From assembly GCF_003148495.1 (NCBI RefSeq), contig NZ_QGGH01000004.1:310001-374000 (forward strand): DNA of 64,000 bases. Reading direction: 5' to 3'. The DNA is from Mesorhizobium loti (GTDB lineage: Bacteria > Pseudomonadota > Alphaproteobacteria > Rhizobiales > Rhizobiaceae). Below the pieces are notes generated by a model. It was not told where the DNA came from. It worked only from the letters and a program-made list of their open reading frames with translations, and ran no database searches. A program made the translations under genes and the position numbers. Positions 47,744-57,079 of this stretch are shown here, piece by piece. The stretch's first letter is position 1. Every line of letters starts with the position of its first letter.

Positions 47744-48056
47744 CAGGGAGGCCAAGGCCTCCAAGATGCGGGGGTGATAGACGCAACCGGCCGCGAATTC
47801 AAGATGGGACTTGGCAATTCATGCGAGGATGTCATGCCGCTGTCGAAAGCCCGCCGCCGCGTTGTTTGCCAACCGGTTGTTAAGTCATGTTCAGCACGGC
47901 GCGCACCTCCCTACGCGTGAAAACCGATGAAACATGCTGATTTTGTTGCCGGAACAGCGCCGGCATGGACTTTGGACACCTCTCCAAGGCAGAATGCGCC
48001 GCTCGCCCGTTGATTGATTGGTCGCCTGCGGCTAACGATCACGGCAAGGTTGGCGA
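47744..48056. other. Intergenic region after tRNA-Thr
   Basis: 313 bases that hold the tRNA-Thr promoter side and the leader of the membrane protein gene. No hairpin with a T-run, no further tRNA and no small ORF with a good ribosome site were seen. Confidence 0.4.
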
Positions 48057-49214
48057 ATGGACAGAGGGACCCGATTGGACGCGATCGAAAAAGCGATCCG
48101 GAACGCCTTGGAGAAAGGCAGCGCCGAGGACCGCGCGTTCCGCGAGAGGGTCTATCGCGCGGCTTTTGCCGCGCTTGATCGCGCGCTCCAGGCCAATCCC
48201 GGCGTGACCGTGGAAGTCGCCATCAAGCGCCGCAAGGCGATCCAGGCGAAAATCACCGAAATCGAATCCGAGTTTCTGCCGGCGGTGCCGGATGTCAGCC
48301 CGCAAGGCGATGCACCGGCGGTCGAGCTTGGTGCAGACTCGGCGCCTGCGGTCGAAACCGGCCAACAGACACCGTCCCCCGCTGTCGTCGTCGATGGCCC
48401 CGTGCAATCCGCTTCCGATGCGCCGCGCTCGCGCGTGCTGCCCGTCGTTCCCGACATCATGCCGGACGCTACTCTTCCCGACGCTCCGGCCATCGACATG
48501 TCCGCTCCGGCCTCGACCGGCGCGGCGACGGAAGTGGCGCCCGATCGCGATGAACGGCGCATAAGAGGGCGTCGCCTGCCGCTGACCGCCATCTTCCTGA
48601 CCATAACGCTGCTTGCCGCTATTGGCATTGGCCTGTTTTTCGCCGTGCAGACCGGCGTGTTCAAGACACAGGCGCAGCTTGATACCGCCCCGCCCGAAGC
48701 GCCGCCGACCGTTGACGACGACGATTTCGCACCGGCCGACGGCGGCCCGGCAAAGCCTGGTGACGCGGACCAGGCGCGCGACTGGATCAACGTGTTTTCG
48801 CCGGCCGATGCGTCGCATGTCAGCGCCCCGTCGGACGCCAAGGCCGAAGTGATGAAGGACGACACCGGGTCGTTCCTGCGCATCCGTTCCGGCGCCTCCG
48901 GTTCGGCGATCAGCTTCGATGTCGGACAAGGCGTGCTGGAGAAGCTCGCCGGCAAGCATGCCGTGTTCGACATCATCGCCCGCTCCCAAGAAGGCAAGGA
49001 GACGCAGATTTCCGTCGACTGCAATTTCGGCGAACTGGGTGACTGCGGCCGCAAGCGCTACGCTGTCGGCCAGCAGCAGAACGAATATCTGTTCGACGTA
49101 CAGTTTCCCGAAAAGCGTCCGGGCTCGGCCGGTACGATTGCCATCAATTCCGACTTCGACAAGCAGGGCAAGGCCGCGGACATCTACGAGATCCGGGTTT
49201 CGGTCGAGCCGTAA
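48057..49214 (+). CDS. Conserved membrane protein of unknown function
   Basis: A 385-residue protein not assigned to a named family. Residues 1-70 are a helical, charged region (RLDAIEKAIRNALEKGSAEDRAFRERVYRAAFAALDRAL), 70-170 is a long Pro/Ala/Asp-rich linker, then one membrane segment (LPLTAIFLTITLLAAIGIGLFFAV, about 175-200) and a compact periplasmic domain (about 240-385) with WINVFSPADASHV, CNFGELGDCGRKRYAVG and a final DIYEIRVSVEP strand. The cysteine pair in the domain may form a disulfide. It resembles a tethered beta-rich sensor or binding module. ATG 48057. Neighbours give no functional hint. Confidence 0.75.
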   Translation: MDRGTRLDAIEKAIRNALEKGSAEDRAFRERVYRAAFAALDRALQANPGVTVEVAIKRRKAIQAKITEIESEFLPAVPDVSPQGDAPAVELGADSAPAVETGQQTPSPAVVVDGPVQSASDAPRSRVLPVVPDIMPDATLPDAPAIDMSAPASTGAATEVAPDRDERRIRGRRLPLTAIFLTITLLAAIGIGLFFAVQTGVFKTQAQLDTAPPEAPPTVDDDDFAPADGGPAKPGDADQARDWINVFSPADASHVSAPSDAKAEVMKDDTGSFLRIRSGASGSAISFDVGQGVLEKLAGKHAVFDIIARSQEGKETQISVDCNFGELGDCGRKRYAVGQQQNEYLFDVQFPEKRPGSAGTIAINSDFDKQGKAADIYEIRVSVEP

Positions 49215-49221
49215 GACAGCT

Positions 49222-50823
49222 CTAGCGGTCGAGCAGCGCCTGCAGCGTCTCGATGCGGTCTGCCTCATTGGCCGGCTTGTCCCAGCGCAACCGTGAAATG
49301 CGGGGAAAGCGCATGGCGACGCCGGATTTGTGCCGGGTCGAGCGGTTGAGGCCTTCGAAGGCGACTTCCAGCACCAGGCCGTTGTCGCGGTCGGCCCGTA
49401 CCGAGCGCACCGGCCCGAATCGCTCGATCGTGTTGTCGCGGACATATTTGTCGATCTGCTTCAGCTCCTCGTCGGTGAAGCCGAAATAGGCCTTGCCGAC
49501 CGGCACCAGCTCCTCTTCGCCTTCGGCACCGGACCAGACGCCGAACGTGTAGTCCGAATAGAAGCTGGAGCGCTTGCCATGGCCGCGTTGCGCATACATC
49601 AGCACCGCGTCCACCGTGTGCGGATCGCGTTTCCACTTGAACCACGGGCCTTTCGGCCGGCCGGCGACATAGGGTGAGTCCCAGCGCTTCAGCATCACGC
49701 CTTCTATGATCGGGTGCGGTGGTGCCCGGCGCAGTTCCTCCAGCGCCTGCCAGTCTGTGAATTCGACGAACGGCGACAGATCGAAGCGGCTCGGGTCGAG
49801 CGTCCCGGCGAAGCTTTCGAGGCGGCCACGCCGCTCGCGAAACGGCAGCGCGCGCAAATCCTCGTCGCCGATCTGTAGCAGATCGTAGCAGCGCATGAAG
49901 GCCGGGTACTGCAGCTGCATCTTCGGCGTCACCGTCTTGCGGTTCAGGCGCTGCTGCAGGTCCGAGAAGGTTCCCGTTGCCTCCCGGGGATCGCCGACCA
50001 GCAATTCGCCGTCCAGCGTCGCGGAAAAATGCATGGCGTTGGCGAGGTCCGGAAAGGCGCCGGAGACATCGTCGCCGGTGCGCGAATAGAGCCGGCGGAT
50101 GCCGCCTTCGGCCACCGCCTGGACGCGGATGCCATCCCATTTCCATTCGGCGGCATAATCCGCCGGATCGAGCTTTTCGAGATCGCCGTCGCCGACCGGG
50201 TTCGACAGCATCACCGGGCGAAACAACGCCATCGCCGTGTTCCTGGGCTTTTCGGCCTTGCCTTCCAGCCACGCGAACAGCGCCGTGTAGGGCGGCGACA
50301 GCCCGTGCCAGAGCTCCTCGATCTCGGTGACATCGACGGTGCCGAAATCCGCCAGCGCCTGTTTGGCCAGCCGCGCCGACACGCCGATGCGCAGGCCGCC
50401 GGTGACCAGCTTGATGATGGCAAAGCGCGCCGAGATGCCGGCGCTGTCGAGCAGCCCTGCCAGCACCTTGGGTCCGTCGGAACGGCTTGCCGCCTGCAGT
50501 TTTGCGACGACCTCGCCAAGCGTCGGCTCGCGGTTCGGGATGTTTCCGGGCGTTTGCGGCCAGACCAGCGAGACTGTCTCGGCCAAATCGCCGACATAGT
50601 CGTAGGAATAGCGGAACAGCACCGGATCCATGCGCTCGGTGACCAGCGTGCGCAGCATCGCCGGCTTAACCGCGGCGATGTTGAGATCGCCGGTGATGGC
50701 GGCCAGCGCCAGCCCGCGGTCGGGATCCTCGACGCTGCGGAAATAGTCGGTCAGCAAGGTCAGCTTGCCGTTGCGCGACGGCGTCAGCACCAGACGGTCG
50801 AGAAGTTCGGCGAAGCGGTTCAT
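49222..50823 (-). CDS. ATP-dependent DNA ligase
   Basis: A 533-residue ligase with an N-terminal DNA-binding region (residues 1-200, including ITGDLNIAAVKP), the nucleotidyltransferase core and the OB fold. The adenylated lysine is K228 in EWKWDGIR (motif KxDGxR), followed by RRLYSRTGDDVSGAFPD (motif Ia) and LDGELLVG (motif III), and VMLKRWDSPYVAGRPKGPWFKWKRDP (motifs IV-V). This is the LigB-type nick-joining enzyme of DNA repair, not the NAD-dependent replicative ligase. ATG 50823 lies 4 bases after the stop of the exonuclease gene, so the two act together. Confidence 0.94.
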   Translation of the reverse strand: MNRFAELLDRLVLTPSRNGKLTLLTDYFRSVEDPDRGLALAAITGDLNIAAVKPAMLRTLVTERMDPVLFRYSYDYVGDLAETVSLVWPQTPGNIPNREPTLGEVVAKLQAASRSDGPKVLAGLLDSAGISARFAIIKLVTGGLRIGVSARLAKQALADFGTVDVTEIEELWHGLSPPYTALFAWLEGKAEKPRNTAMALFRPVMLSNPVGDGDLEKLDPADYAAEWKWDGIRVQAVAEGGIRRLYSRTGDDVSGAFPDLANAMHFSATLDGELLVGDPREATGTFSDLQQRLNRKTVTPKMQLQYPAFMRCYDLLQIGDEDLRALPFRERRGRLESFAGTLDPSRFDLSPFVEFTDWQALEELRRAPPHPIIEGVMLKRWDSPYVAGRPKGPWFKWKRDPHTVDAVLMYAQRGHGKRSSFYSDYTFGVWSGAEGEEELVPVGKAYFGFTDEELKQIDKYVRDNTIERFGPVRSVRADRDNGLVLEVAFEGLNRSTRHKSGVAMRFPRISRLRWDKPANEADRIETLQALLDR

Positions 50824-50827
50824 ACCA

Positions 50828-51835
50828 TCAATCGCCCTCGTCCTCGTAGCCAACCAGATGCAGCGGTCGCGCCGCGATGCCTTCGAGTTCGCACCAGCGC
50901 ACCAGCGCTTCCTCGCGGCCATGCGTCACCCAGATCTCCTCGGCTCCGGTCTCCTTGATGGTGGCGGTCAGCTCGTCCCAGTCGGCATGGTCCGAGATGA
51001 TCAGCGGCAGTTCGACGCCGCCCTGCTTGGCACGCTGGCGAATGCGCATCCAGCCCGACGCGAAGCACGAGATCGGATCGGGAAAGCGCCGCGCCCAGCG
51101 GTCGGCGAAGGCCGATGGCGGACCGACGACGATGGCGCCCGCGAAGTCTTCCTTGCCACCTTCCACCGTTGCCGGTTGGAGCGCGCCCAGGTCGATGCCC
51201 TGACTCTGGTAGTACTCGCTGAGTTTGGCCAGTGCGCCATGGATGTAGAGCGGCTTGTCGTAGCCGGAATCGCGCAACAGCCGCATCACCCGCTGCGCCT
51301 TCCCCAGCGCATAGGCGCCGACCAAATGCGAGCGCTCGGGAAACTGCGCCGCCGATTTGAGCAGCCGGGCGATCTCTTGCGTGTCGGGGGGATGGCGAAA
51401 CACCGGCAGGCCAAAGGTCGCTTCGGTAATAAACACATCGCACCGGATCGGCTCGAATGGCGCGCAGGTCGCGTCCCTCTGCCGCTTGTAGTCGCCGGAA
51501 GCGACGATGCGCGTGCCCTGATGTTCGACGGATATCTGCGCCGAGCCCAGCACATGGCCGGCGGGATGGAAGCTGACGCAGACACCGTTGAGCGCAATCG
51601 TTTCGCCGAGCCGGGCTGCTTGCGTTGTTCCCGCGAAATCCTCGCCATAGCGCAGACCCATGATGTCGAGCGTCTGTTGCGTCGCCAGCACCGAGCGGTG
51701 GCCGGAGCGCGCATGGTCGGAATGGCCATGCGTGATCAGCGCGCGGTCGACCGGCCGCACCGGGTCGATGAAGAAATCGCCCGGCGGGCAATAAAGGCCT
51801 TCGGGCCGGGGATGAAGCAGGTCGCTGGCGCGCAT
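50828..51835 (-). CDS. Ligase-associated DNA exonuclease (metallo-beta-lactamase/beta-CASP)
   Basis: A 335-residue MBL-fold nuclease. The first metal motif is H36-G-H38-S-D40-H41 in ITHGHSDHARSGH; further metal-binding segments are PAGHVLGSAQI, VASGDYKRQ and the C-terminal IISDHADWDEL. It corresponds to the exonuclease of the bacterial ligase-associated DNA damage repair cluster, which usually also includes a Lhr-type helicase and a metallophosphoesterase. Those two partners are not in this window. ATG 51835 (longer frame discarded as it enters the divergent gene). Confidence 0.9.
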   Translation of the reverse strand: MRASDLLHPRPEGLYCPPGDFFIDPVRPVDRALITHGHSDHARSGHRSVLATQQTLDIMGLRYGEDFAGTTQAARLGETIALNGVCVSFHPAGHVLGSAQISVEHQGTRIVASGDYKRQRDATCAPFEPIRCDVFITEATFGLPVFRHPPDTQEIARLLKSAAQFPERSHLVGAYALGKAQRVMRLLRDSGYDKPLYIHGALAKLSEYYQSQGIDLGALQPATVEGGKEDFAGAIVVGPPSAFADRWARRFPDPISCFASGWMRIRQRAKQGGVELPLIISDHADWDELTATIKETGAEEIWVTHGREEALVRWCELEGIAARPLHLVGYEDEGD

Positions 51836-51940
51836 GGCCCCAAGATAGGATATAATTCCGCTGCGGGAAGCCTGTTGTAAGTCACTGCTGACTCCCGCAT
51901 ACAGCACCGCCGGCTCGATCCGCCGGCAGGACCCATCGCC

Positions 51941-52858
51941 ATGAAACCGCTTCAGGCCTCGTCCGGCGACTTGAACGCCGATCGCCGTGCCGACTATGCC
52001 GAGATGCTGCATGCGGACGGCGATCATGCGGCAGCGGCGGAATTGCTGCTCGGTGCGCTGGGGATGACACCGCAATGGGCGATGGGCTGGTTTCGCCTCG
52101 GCGAGATACAGCAGGCGGCGGGCGCGCCGGATCTGGCTGCGCAGGCCTGGACGATGTCGCTGCAACTCGATCCATCGGATCATCAAGGCGCTGCACTGAA
52201 CCTGCAATTGATCGGCAAGGCGCCGGCGCTCGATGCGCTGCCCAGCGCCTTCGTCGAGACCCTGTTCGACCATTATGCCGAGAGCTTCGATGAATCACTG
52301 GTCGACAGACTGGGCTACCGGCTGCCTGAGTTGCTCGATCAGGCCATTCGAACGGCAAGGCCGGGGCGCTTCGCGCTGGCGCTGGACCTCGGCTGCGGCA
52401 CCGGCCTGATGGGGCAGAGGCTGCGGCCGATCGCCGATCGGCTGGAGGGGTATGACATTTCGGCCAGGATGCTGAAGCAGGCGCGGGCCAAGAGCGTTTA
52501 TGATTTCCTTGATAAGGCTGATCTGCGGGATTTTTCCTATGCCGGCCCGAAAGCCGATCTGGTGACGGTGGCCGATGTCTTCATCTATGTCGGCGCGCTG
52601 GACGGCGTTGTGAAGACGATTGCCGGCTTGCTGGCAAGGGATGGCCTGTTCGCCTTTTCCGTCGAGAAGCTGGCCGGCAGTGGCGATTTTGTCCTGCAGC
52701 CATCGCGCCGCTACGCGCATGCGCAACACTATGTGCGCGACGTCCTGGCTGCCAACGGATTTTCGGTCCTGTCGCTGGAAACAACCGTGATCCGGCAGGA
52801 CCGGCGGGAACCCGTCAACGGGCTGGTCGTTGTGGCAGGCAGGCTGCCGGCGGCTTGA
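51941..52858 (+). CDS. TPR-containing class I methyltransferase
   Basis: 305 residues. The N-terminal half has tetratricopeptide repeats (LNADRRADYAEMLHADGDHAAAAELLLGAL, WAMGWFRLGEIQQAAGAPDLAAQAW, PSDHQGAALNLQL), followed by FVETLFDHYAESFDESLVDRLGYRLPELL and a SAM-binding core LALDLGCGTGLMGQRL, EGYDISARMLKQA. This layout is typical of methyltransferases near membrane or cofactor biosynthesis genes; target not predictable. It is divergent from the exonuclease gene with a 105-base gap. Confidence 0.85.
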   Translation: MKPLQASSGDLNADRRADYAEMLHADGDHAAAAELLLGALGMTPQWAMGWFRLGEIQQAAGAPDLAAQAWTMSLQLDPSDHQGAALNLQLIGKAPALDALPSAFVETLFDHYAESFDESLVDRLGYRLPELLDQAIRTARPGRFALALDLGCGTGLMGQRLRPIADRLEGYDISARMLKQARAKSVYDFLDKADLRDFSYAGPKADLVTVADVFIYVGALDGVVKTIAGLLARDGLFAFSVEKLAGSGDFVLQPSRRYAHAQHYVRDVLAANGFSVLSLETTVIRQDRREPVNGLVVVAGRLPAA

Positions 52859-52976
52859 GGCTGCAGTCTCTTGTGGCCTTGCGGACATCCGTGCTGCGAA
52901 AAAGTCCGATTTGCATGCGCGACTGATATTTGCGATCTGGTCGCATCAGGGCGGGATATCAGGAGGAGCATAGTCG

Positions 52977-53339
52977 ATGCGCTGGAACATGATGATCTTG
53001 GCATCTTGCCTGCTGACCGCCGGCTGCGTCGGCGGCACCTCGATGGCCGAACGGCAGGACGCCAACATCCAGTCTTCCCTGCAGTATGACAGCGTGCCGT
53101 GCGACCAGTTGCTGGCGCAGCGCAACGGCTTGGCGCAGCAATACAACCTTTCGGCGAAGGCCAAGCCGACCTTCTCCAATCCGGCCATGGGCTTCGGCCC
53201 GTTCACGCCGGACATGCGCTCCAAGGCCAAGCGCGACACCGACAAGGCGAGCGGCGAGATCGATGCCATGAACCGGTCGATTGATCGCCGCGACTGCGGC
53301 CACCCGGACAAGCAGAAGAAGCTCGCTCTGCCTGGTTAA
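52977..53339 (+). CDS. Small putative lipoprotein
   Basis: A 120-residue precursor. The lipobox LLTAGC (cysteine near residue 17) follows a short hydrophobic stretch, so it is probably anchored in the outer or inner membrane. The mature part has four Cys-free helical segments (NIQSSLQYDSVPCDQLLAQRNGLAQQYNLSAKAKP) except for the pair C42 and C108, which may form a disulfide. Strong AGGAGGAG precedes the ATG. Conserved only in close relatives as far as I can judge; function unknown. Confidence 0.75.
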   Translation: MRWNMMILASCLLTAGCVGGTSMAERQDANIQSSLQYDSVPCDQLLAQRNGLAQQYNLSAKAKPTFSNPAMGFGPFTPDMRSKAKRDTDKASGEIDAMNRSIDRRDCGHPDKQKKLALPG

Positions 53340-54277
53340 TATCCGGCTTTGCGGTCCACCAGATTGTCGAGCTTTTCGCCGCGCTCGAAGGCGTCCATCT
53401 GGCGCAGCATGATTGGCGCCAAATGGACAGGGTCGGAGGTCGCCGCCGCGTGCGGCGTCACGAACACTTTTGGATGCCCCCACAGCGGGCTGGTCTTCGG
53501 CAGCGGTTCGACCTCGAACACGTCGAGGCTTGCCTCCTTCAGTGTGCCGTCATCCAGCGCCCGCAAAATGTCGGCGTCCTTTTGCAGGCGGCCGCGCCCG
53601 GCATTGATCAGTACCGAGCCGCCGAGGCCGTTGCGTTTCCTCAATTCCTTCAGCACGCCGTAGTTGATGATGCCCTTGGTGTCCGGCGTCAGCGGCAAAA
53701 GCACCACCAGGATGTCGGTCGCCTTGAGGAAGGGAATCAGCCCGGCCTCGCCGGAATAGGTCGCGACGCCTTGCATAAGCCGCTCGCTGCGCGACCAACC
53801 ATTGACGGCAAAGCCGAGCGACAGCAGCAGCGTGGCCGCGGCGCGGCCGAGACTGCCGAGACCCATGATGCCGACCGAAATGTCACCGGCCGGCCTTTGC
53901 TGCGGCTCGTGCCAGATCTTTTTCGACTGCTGCGACCGGTAGAGCAGGCCCTGGCGGTGATGGTCGAGCACCCGCCAGACGACATATTCGGTCATGTACT
54001 GGGTGAGGTTGTCGGCGACGACCTTGACGATCGGCACATCGGGCAGGCCGGGATCGGCGAAGATATGGTCGACACCGGCGCCGATCGAGAAGATGGCGCG
54101 CAGATTGGGCAGCGACGCCAGGATGTTCGGCTTCTGCTTCCACACCACGGCATAGGTGATCGAGGGGTCGCTGGCGCCGTCCGGCTCCAGCACCACCTCG
54201 CGTTCGGCCGACAGGAGTTCGCGCCAGCGCTGCGGATGAAAGCCGGTGACGGCAAGCAGGATGCGGCCTTTTTCCAT
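53336..54277 (-). CDS. ghrA: Glyoxylate/hydroxypyruvate reductase A-like protein
   Basis: A 313-residue D-2-hydroxyacid dehydrogenase. NAD(P)-binding motif GIMGLGSLGRAAATLLLSLGFAVNGWSRS, substrate-side segments IFSIGAGVDHIF and INAGRGRLQKDADILRALDDGTLKEASLDVF, and the catalytic His in PKVFVTPHAAATSDP. The length equals E. coli GhrA (312). It reduces glyoxylate to glycolate and hydroxypyruvate to glycerate. ATG 54277 preferred over the TTG 54304. Directly downstream of the ABC operon (28 bases) on the same strand. Confidence 0.9.
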   Translation of the reverse strand: MEKGRILLAVTGFHPQRWRELLSAEREVVLEPDGASDPSITYAVVWKQKPNILASLPNLRAIFSIGAGVDHIFADPGLPDVPIVKVVADNLTQYMTEYVVWRVLDHHRQGLLYRSQQSKKIWHEPQQRPAGDISVGIMGLGSLGRAAATLLLSLGFAVNGWSRSERLMQGVATYSGEAGLIPFLKATDILVVLLPLTPDTKGIINYGVLKELRKRNGLGGSVLINAGRGRLQKDADILRALDDGTLKEASLDVFEVEPLPKTSPLWGHPKVFVTPHAAATSDPVHLAPIMLRQMDAFERGEKLDNLVDRKAGY

Positions 54278-54305
54278 TGCGATCTTCTCGTCCTCTTTAC
54301 GCAAA

Positions 54306-55937
54306 TCACTCGCTGACGATGCCGACCGGCGCCGTTTCTATCTTGAAGGCGGCTGAGATCAGAGCCCGAGTATAGTCGGTTTGCGGATTTTCAAAAATCT
54401 GCTGGGAAGGGCCGGCTTCGACGATCCTGCCATTGCGCATGACGATGACGTCGTTGGCCAGCGCGCGGATGACTTTCAGGTCATGGCTGATGAAAAGATA
54501 AGCGAGGTCGTGCTTGGCCTGCAGGCTGCGCAACAGGTCGACGACCTGCGCCTGCACGCTCATGTCGAGCGCCGATGTCGGCTCGTCCAGCATGACGAAG
54601 CGCGGGTTGAGCACCATGGCACGTGCAATGGCGACGCGCTGGCGCTGGCCGCCGGAGAACTCGTGCGGGTAGCGGTTGCGCGTCGCCGGATCGAGGCCGA
54701 CTTCCTTCAGCACGGCCGCCACCTTGTCGTCGCGCTGGTCGGGCGACAGCTTAGGCTCGTGGATCTTCAGGCCTTCCTCGATGATCTCGGCGATCGACAT
54801 GCGCGGGCTGAGCGAGCCGAACGGATCCTGGAAGACGATCTGCAATTCGCGCCTGAGCGGTCGCATGGCGTTGAAGGACAGCTGGTTGATGTCGCGGCCG
54901 TTGAACTGGATGGTCCCGCTCGAGGAGATCATGCGCGCCAGCGCCAGGCCGAGCGTCGTCTTGCCGGAGCCGGATTCGCCGACCACGCCCAGCGTCTGGC
55001 CGGCGCGCACCGTGACATCGATGCCGTCGACCGCCTTCACATTGTCGACGGTGCGGCGGAAGAAACCCTGTTTGATCGGGAACCAGACCTTTATGTCCTT
55101 GCCGGTCATCACAGGCTTGGCCGCGGCATTGGCGGCCGGCGGTCTGCCCTTCGGCTCGGCCGCCAGCAGATGCCTTGTGTAGGCATGCTGCGGATTGGCG
55201 AAGATCTCCTTGGTCGGGCCTGTCTCGACGATCTTGCCCTTGGTCATCACGCAGACCCGGTCGGCAATCTTGCGCACGATGCCGAGATCATGGGTGATGA
55301 ACAGCATCGACATGCCCTTGCGGCTCTTCAAGCCGGCCAGCAGTTCGAGGATCTGGGCCTGCACGGTGACGTCGAGCGCCGTCGTCGGTTCGTCGGCGAT
55401 CAAAAGTTCAGGCTCGTTGGCCAGCGCCATGGCGATCATCACGCGCTGGCGCTGGCCGCCTGACAGCTGGTGCGGATAGGCATCGAGGCGCTTGTGCGGA
55501 TCGCGGATGCCGACCTCGTTGAGCAAGGCCAGCGTGCGCTCCTTGGCCGGTCGGTCGGCCATGCCTTGATGCAGCTTCAGGATCTCGACGATTTGATGCT
55601 CGATCGTGTGCAGCGGATTGAGCGACGTCATCGGCTCCTGGAAGATCATGGTGATCTTGTTGCCGCGCACCTGCCGCAACTGCTTCTCGCTCATCGCAAG
55701 CAGGTCGGCGCCATGGAACAGGATCTTTCCCGAGGGGTGGCTGGCGCTGGGGTAGGGCAGCAGCTTCAGCACCGACAGCGCCGAGACTGATTTTCCGGAG
55801 CCGGATTCGCCGACCAGCGCCACCGTCTCGCCCTTGGCGATGTCGAACGAGATGTGGTCCACAGCCAGCGACTGGCCGCCGCCCTGGCCGAAGGCGACGC
55901 TGAGGTCCTGTACGCTGAGCAGGGGCGCTTCGCTCAT
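54306..55937 (-). CDS. Microcin C/peptide ABC transporter ATP-binding protein (YejF-like, two fused domains)
   Basis: A 543-residue protein with two ABC domains: Walker A GESGSGKSV then LSGGQRQRVMIAMALANEPELLIADEPTTALD in the first half, and GESGSGKTT with FSGGQRQRVAIARAMVLNPRFVMLDEPTSALD in the second. Both switch His residues (ITHDLG, ISHDLK) are present. The tandem arrangement is typical of YejF. ATG 55937 overlaps the permease gene by 4 bases (ATGA). It powers the permeases downstream in the list (YejB and YejE types). Confidence 0.93.
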   Translation of the reverse strand: MSEAPLLSVQDLSVAFGQGGGQSLAVDHISFDIAKGETVALVGESGSGKSVSALSVLKLLPYPSASHPSGKILFHGADLLAMSEKQLRQVRGNKITMIFQEPMTSLNPLHTIEHQIVEILKLHQGMADRPAKERTLALLNEVGIRDPHKRLDAYPHQLSGGQRQRVMIAMALANEPELLIADEPTTALDVTVQAQILELLAGLKSRKGMSMLFITHDLGIVRKIADRVCVMTKGKIVETGPTKEIFANPQHAYTRHLLAAEPKGRPPAANAAAKPVMTGKDIKVWFPIKQGFFRRTVDNVKAVDGIDVTVRAGQTLGVVGESGSGKTTLGLALARMISSSGTIQFNGRDINQLSFNAMRPLRRELQIVFQDPFGSLSPRMSIAEIIEEGLKIHEPKLSPDQRDDKVAAVLKEVGLDPATRNRYPHEFSGGQRQRVAIARAMVLNPRFVMLDEPTSALDMSVQAQVVDLLRSLQAKHDLAYLFISHDLKVIRALANDVIVMRNGRIVEAGPSQQIFENPQTDYTRALISAAFKIETAPVGIVSE

Positions 55938-57079
55938 CGGAACGTCTTGCGCGGATCGAAGGCGTCGCGCGTTGCCTCGCCGACGAAGACCAGCAGCGAC
56001 AGCATCAGCGAGATGACGATGAAGCCGGAAATGCCGAGCCACGGCGCGTTGAGGTTGCGCTGCGCCTGCTTCAGCAGTTCGCCGAGCGAGGCGGAGCCGG
56101 GCGGCAGGCCGAAGCCGAGATAGTCGAGCGAGGTCAGCGTCGAGATCGAGCCTGAGAGCAGGAACGGCAGGAAGGTCAAGGTCGCTACCATGGCGTTGGG
56201 CAACAGGTGCCGGAACATGATGGTGCGGTTGGGCACGCCGAGCGCGCGGGCCGCGTTGACATATTCGAAATTGCGGGCGCGCAGGAACTCGGCCCGCACC
56301 ACGCCGACCAGCGCCACCCAGGAGAACAACAGCATCAGGCCGAGCAGGATGAAGAAGCCTGGCGGCAGGATGGCAGCGACGATGAGCAGCAGATAGAGCA
56401 CTGGGATCGCCGACCAGATTTCGATGAAACGCTGGAACAGCAGATCGGTCCAACCGCCGAAATAGCCTTGCACGGCGCCGGCCGCGACGCCGATCAGGGC
56501 CGAGCCGGCGGTCAGGATCAGGCCAAACAGCACCGAAATGCGGAAGCCGTAGATGACGCGCGCCAGCACGTCGCGTGCCTGGTCGTCGGTGCCGAGCCAG
56601 TTCCAGTTGCCGACGATGCAGGCCGGGTCGGCCGCACCCTGCGGATACTGGTTGCAGCGCGTCTTGGCGTCATACTGCCAGGACGGCTTGGCCGGAGCTG
56701 CTTCCGGAATAGCGTTGTTGACGGTCTGATAGGAGTAGCGCACCGGCGGCCAGATCATCCAGCCATTGGCGTTGATCTCGTCCTGGATGACCGGATCGCG
56801 ATAGTCGGTGACGGCATAGAAGCCGCCGAATTTTTCCTCGGGATAGGCGACCAGTACCGGAAACAGGATCTCGCCCTTGTAGGAAGCGATGATCGGTTTG
56901 TCGTTGGCGATGAATTCGGCAAACAGCGACAGCACGAACAGGACGAGGAAGATCCACAACGACCAGAAGCCGCGCCGGTTGGCTTTGAAGTTCTGCAGGC
57001 GGCGCTTGTTGAGCGGCGACAGAAACGGCCGCTTGATCCGCGCGGGTGCAGCCTCCGCGGTGGCAGTAGCCTCCGACAT
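55934..57079 (-). CDS. ABC transporter permease (YejE-like)
   Basis: A 381-residue permease with a long N-terminal extension before the first helix and a large extracytoplasmic region (about residues 70-170) before the core, as in YejE. Characteristic pieces are WNWLGTDDQARDVLARVIYGFRISVLFG, the EAA loop YVNAARALGVPNRTIMFRHLLPNAM and DYLGFGLPPGSASLGELL. ATG 57079 shares a base with the stop of the YejB-like gene (TGATG). Confidence 0.92.
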   Translation of the reverse strand: MSEATATAEAAPARIKRPFLSPLNKRRLQNFKANRRGFWSLWIFLVLFVLSLFAEFIANDKPIIASYKGEILFPVLVAYPEEKFGGFYAVTDYRDPVIQDEINANGWMIWPPVRYSYQTVNNAIPEAAPAKPSWQYDAKTRCNQYPQGAADPACIVGNWNWLGTDDQARDVLARVIYGFRISVLFGLILTAGSALIGVAAGAVQGYFGGWTDLLFQRFIEIWSAIPVLYLLLIVAAILPPGFFILLGLMLLFSWVALVGVVRAEFLRARNFEYVNAARALGVPNRTIMFRHLLPNAMVATLTFLPFLLSGSISTLTSLDYLGFGLPPGSASLGELLKQAQRNLNAPWLGISGFIVISLMLSLLVFVGEATRDAFDPRKTFR

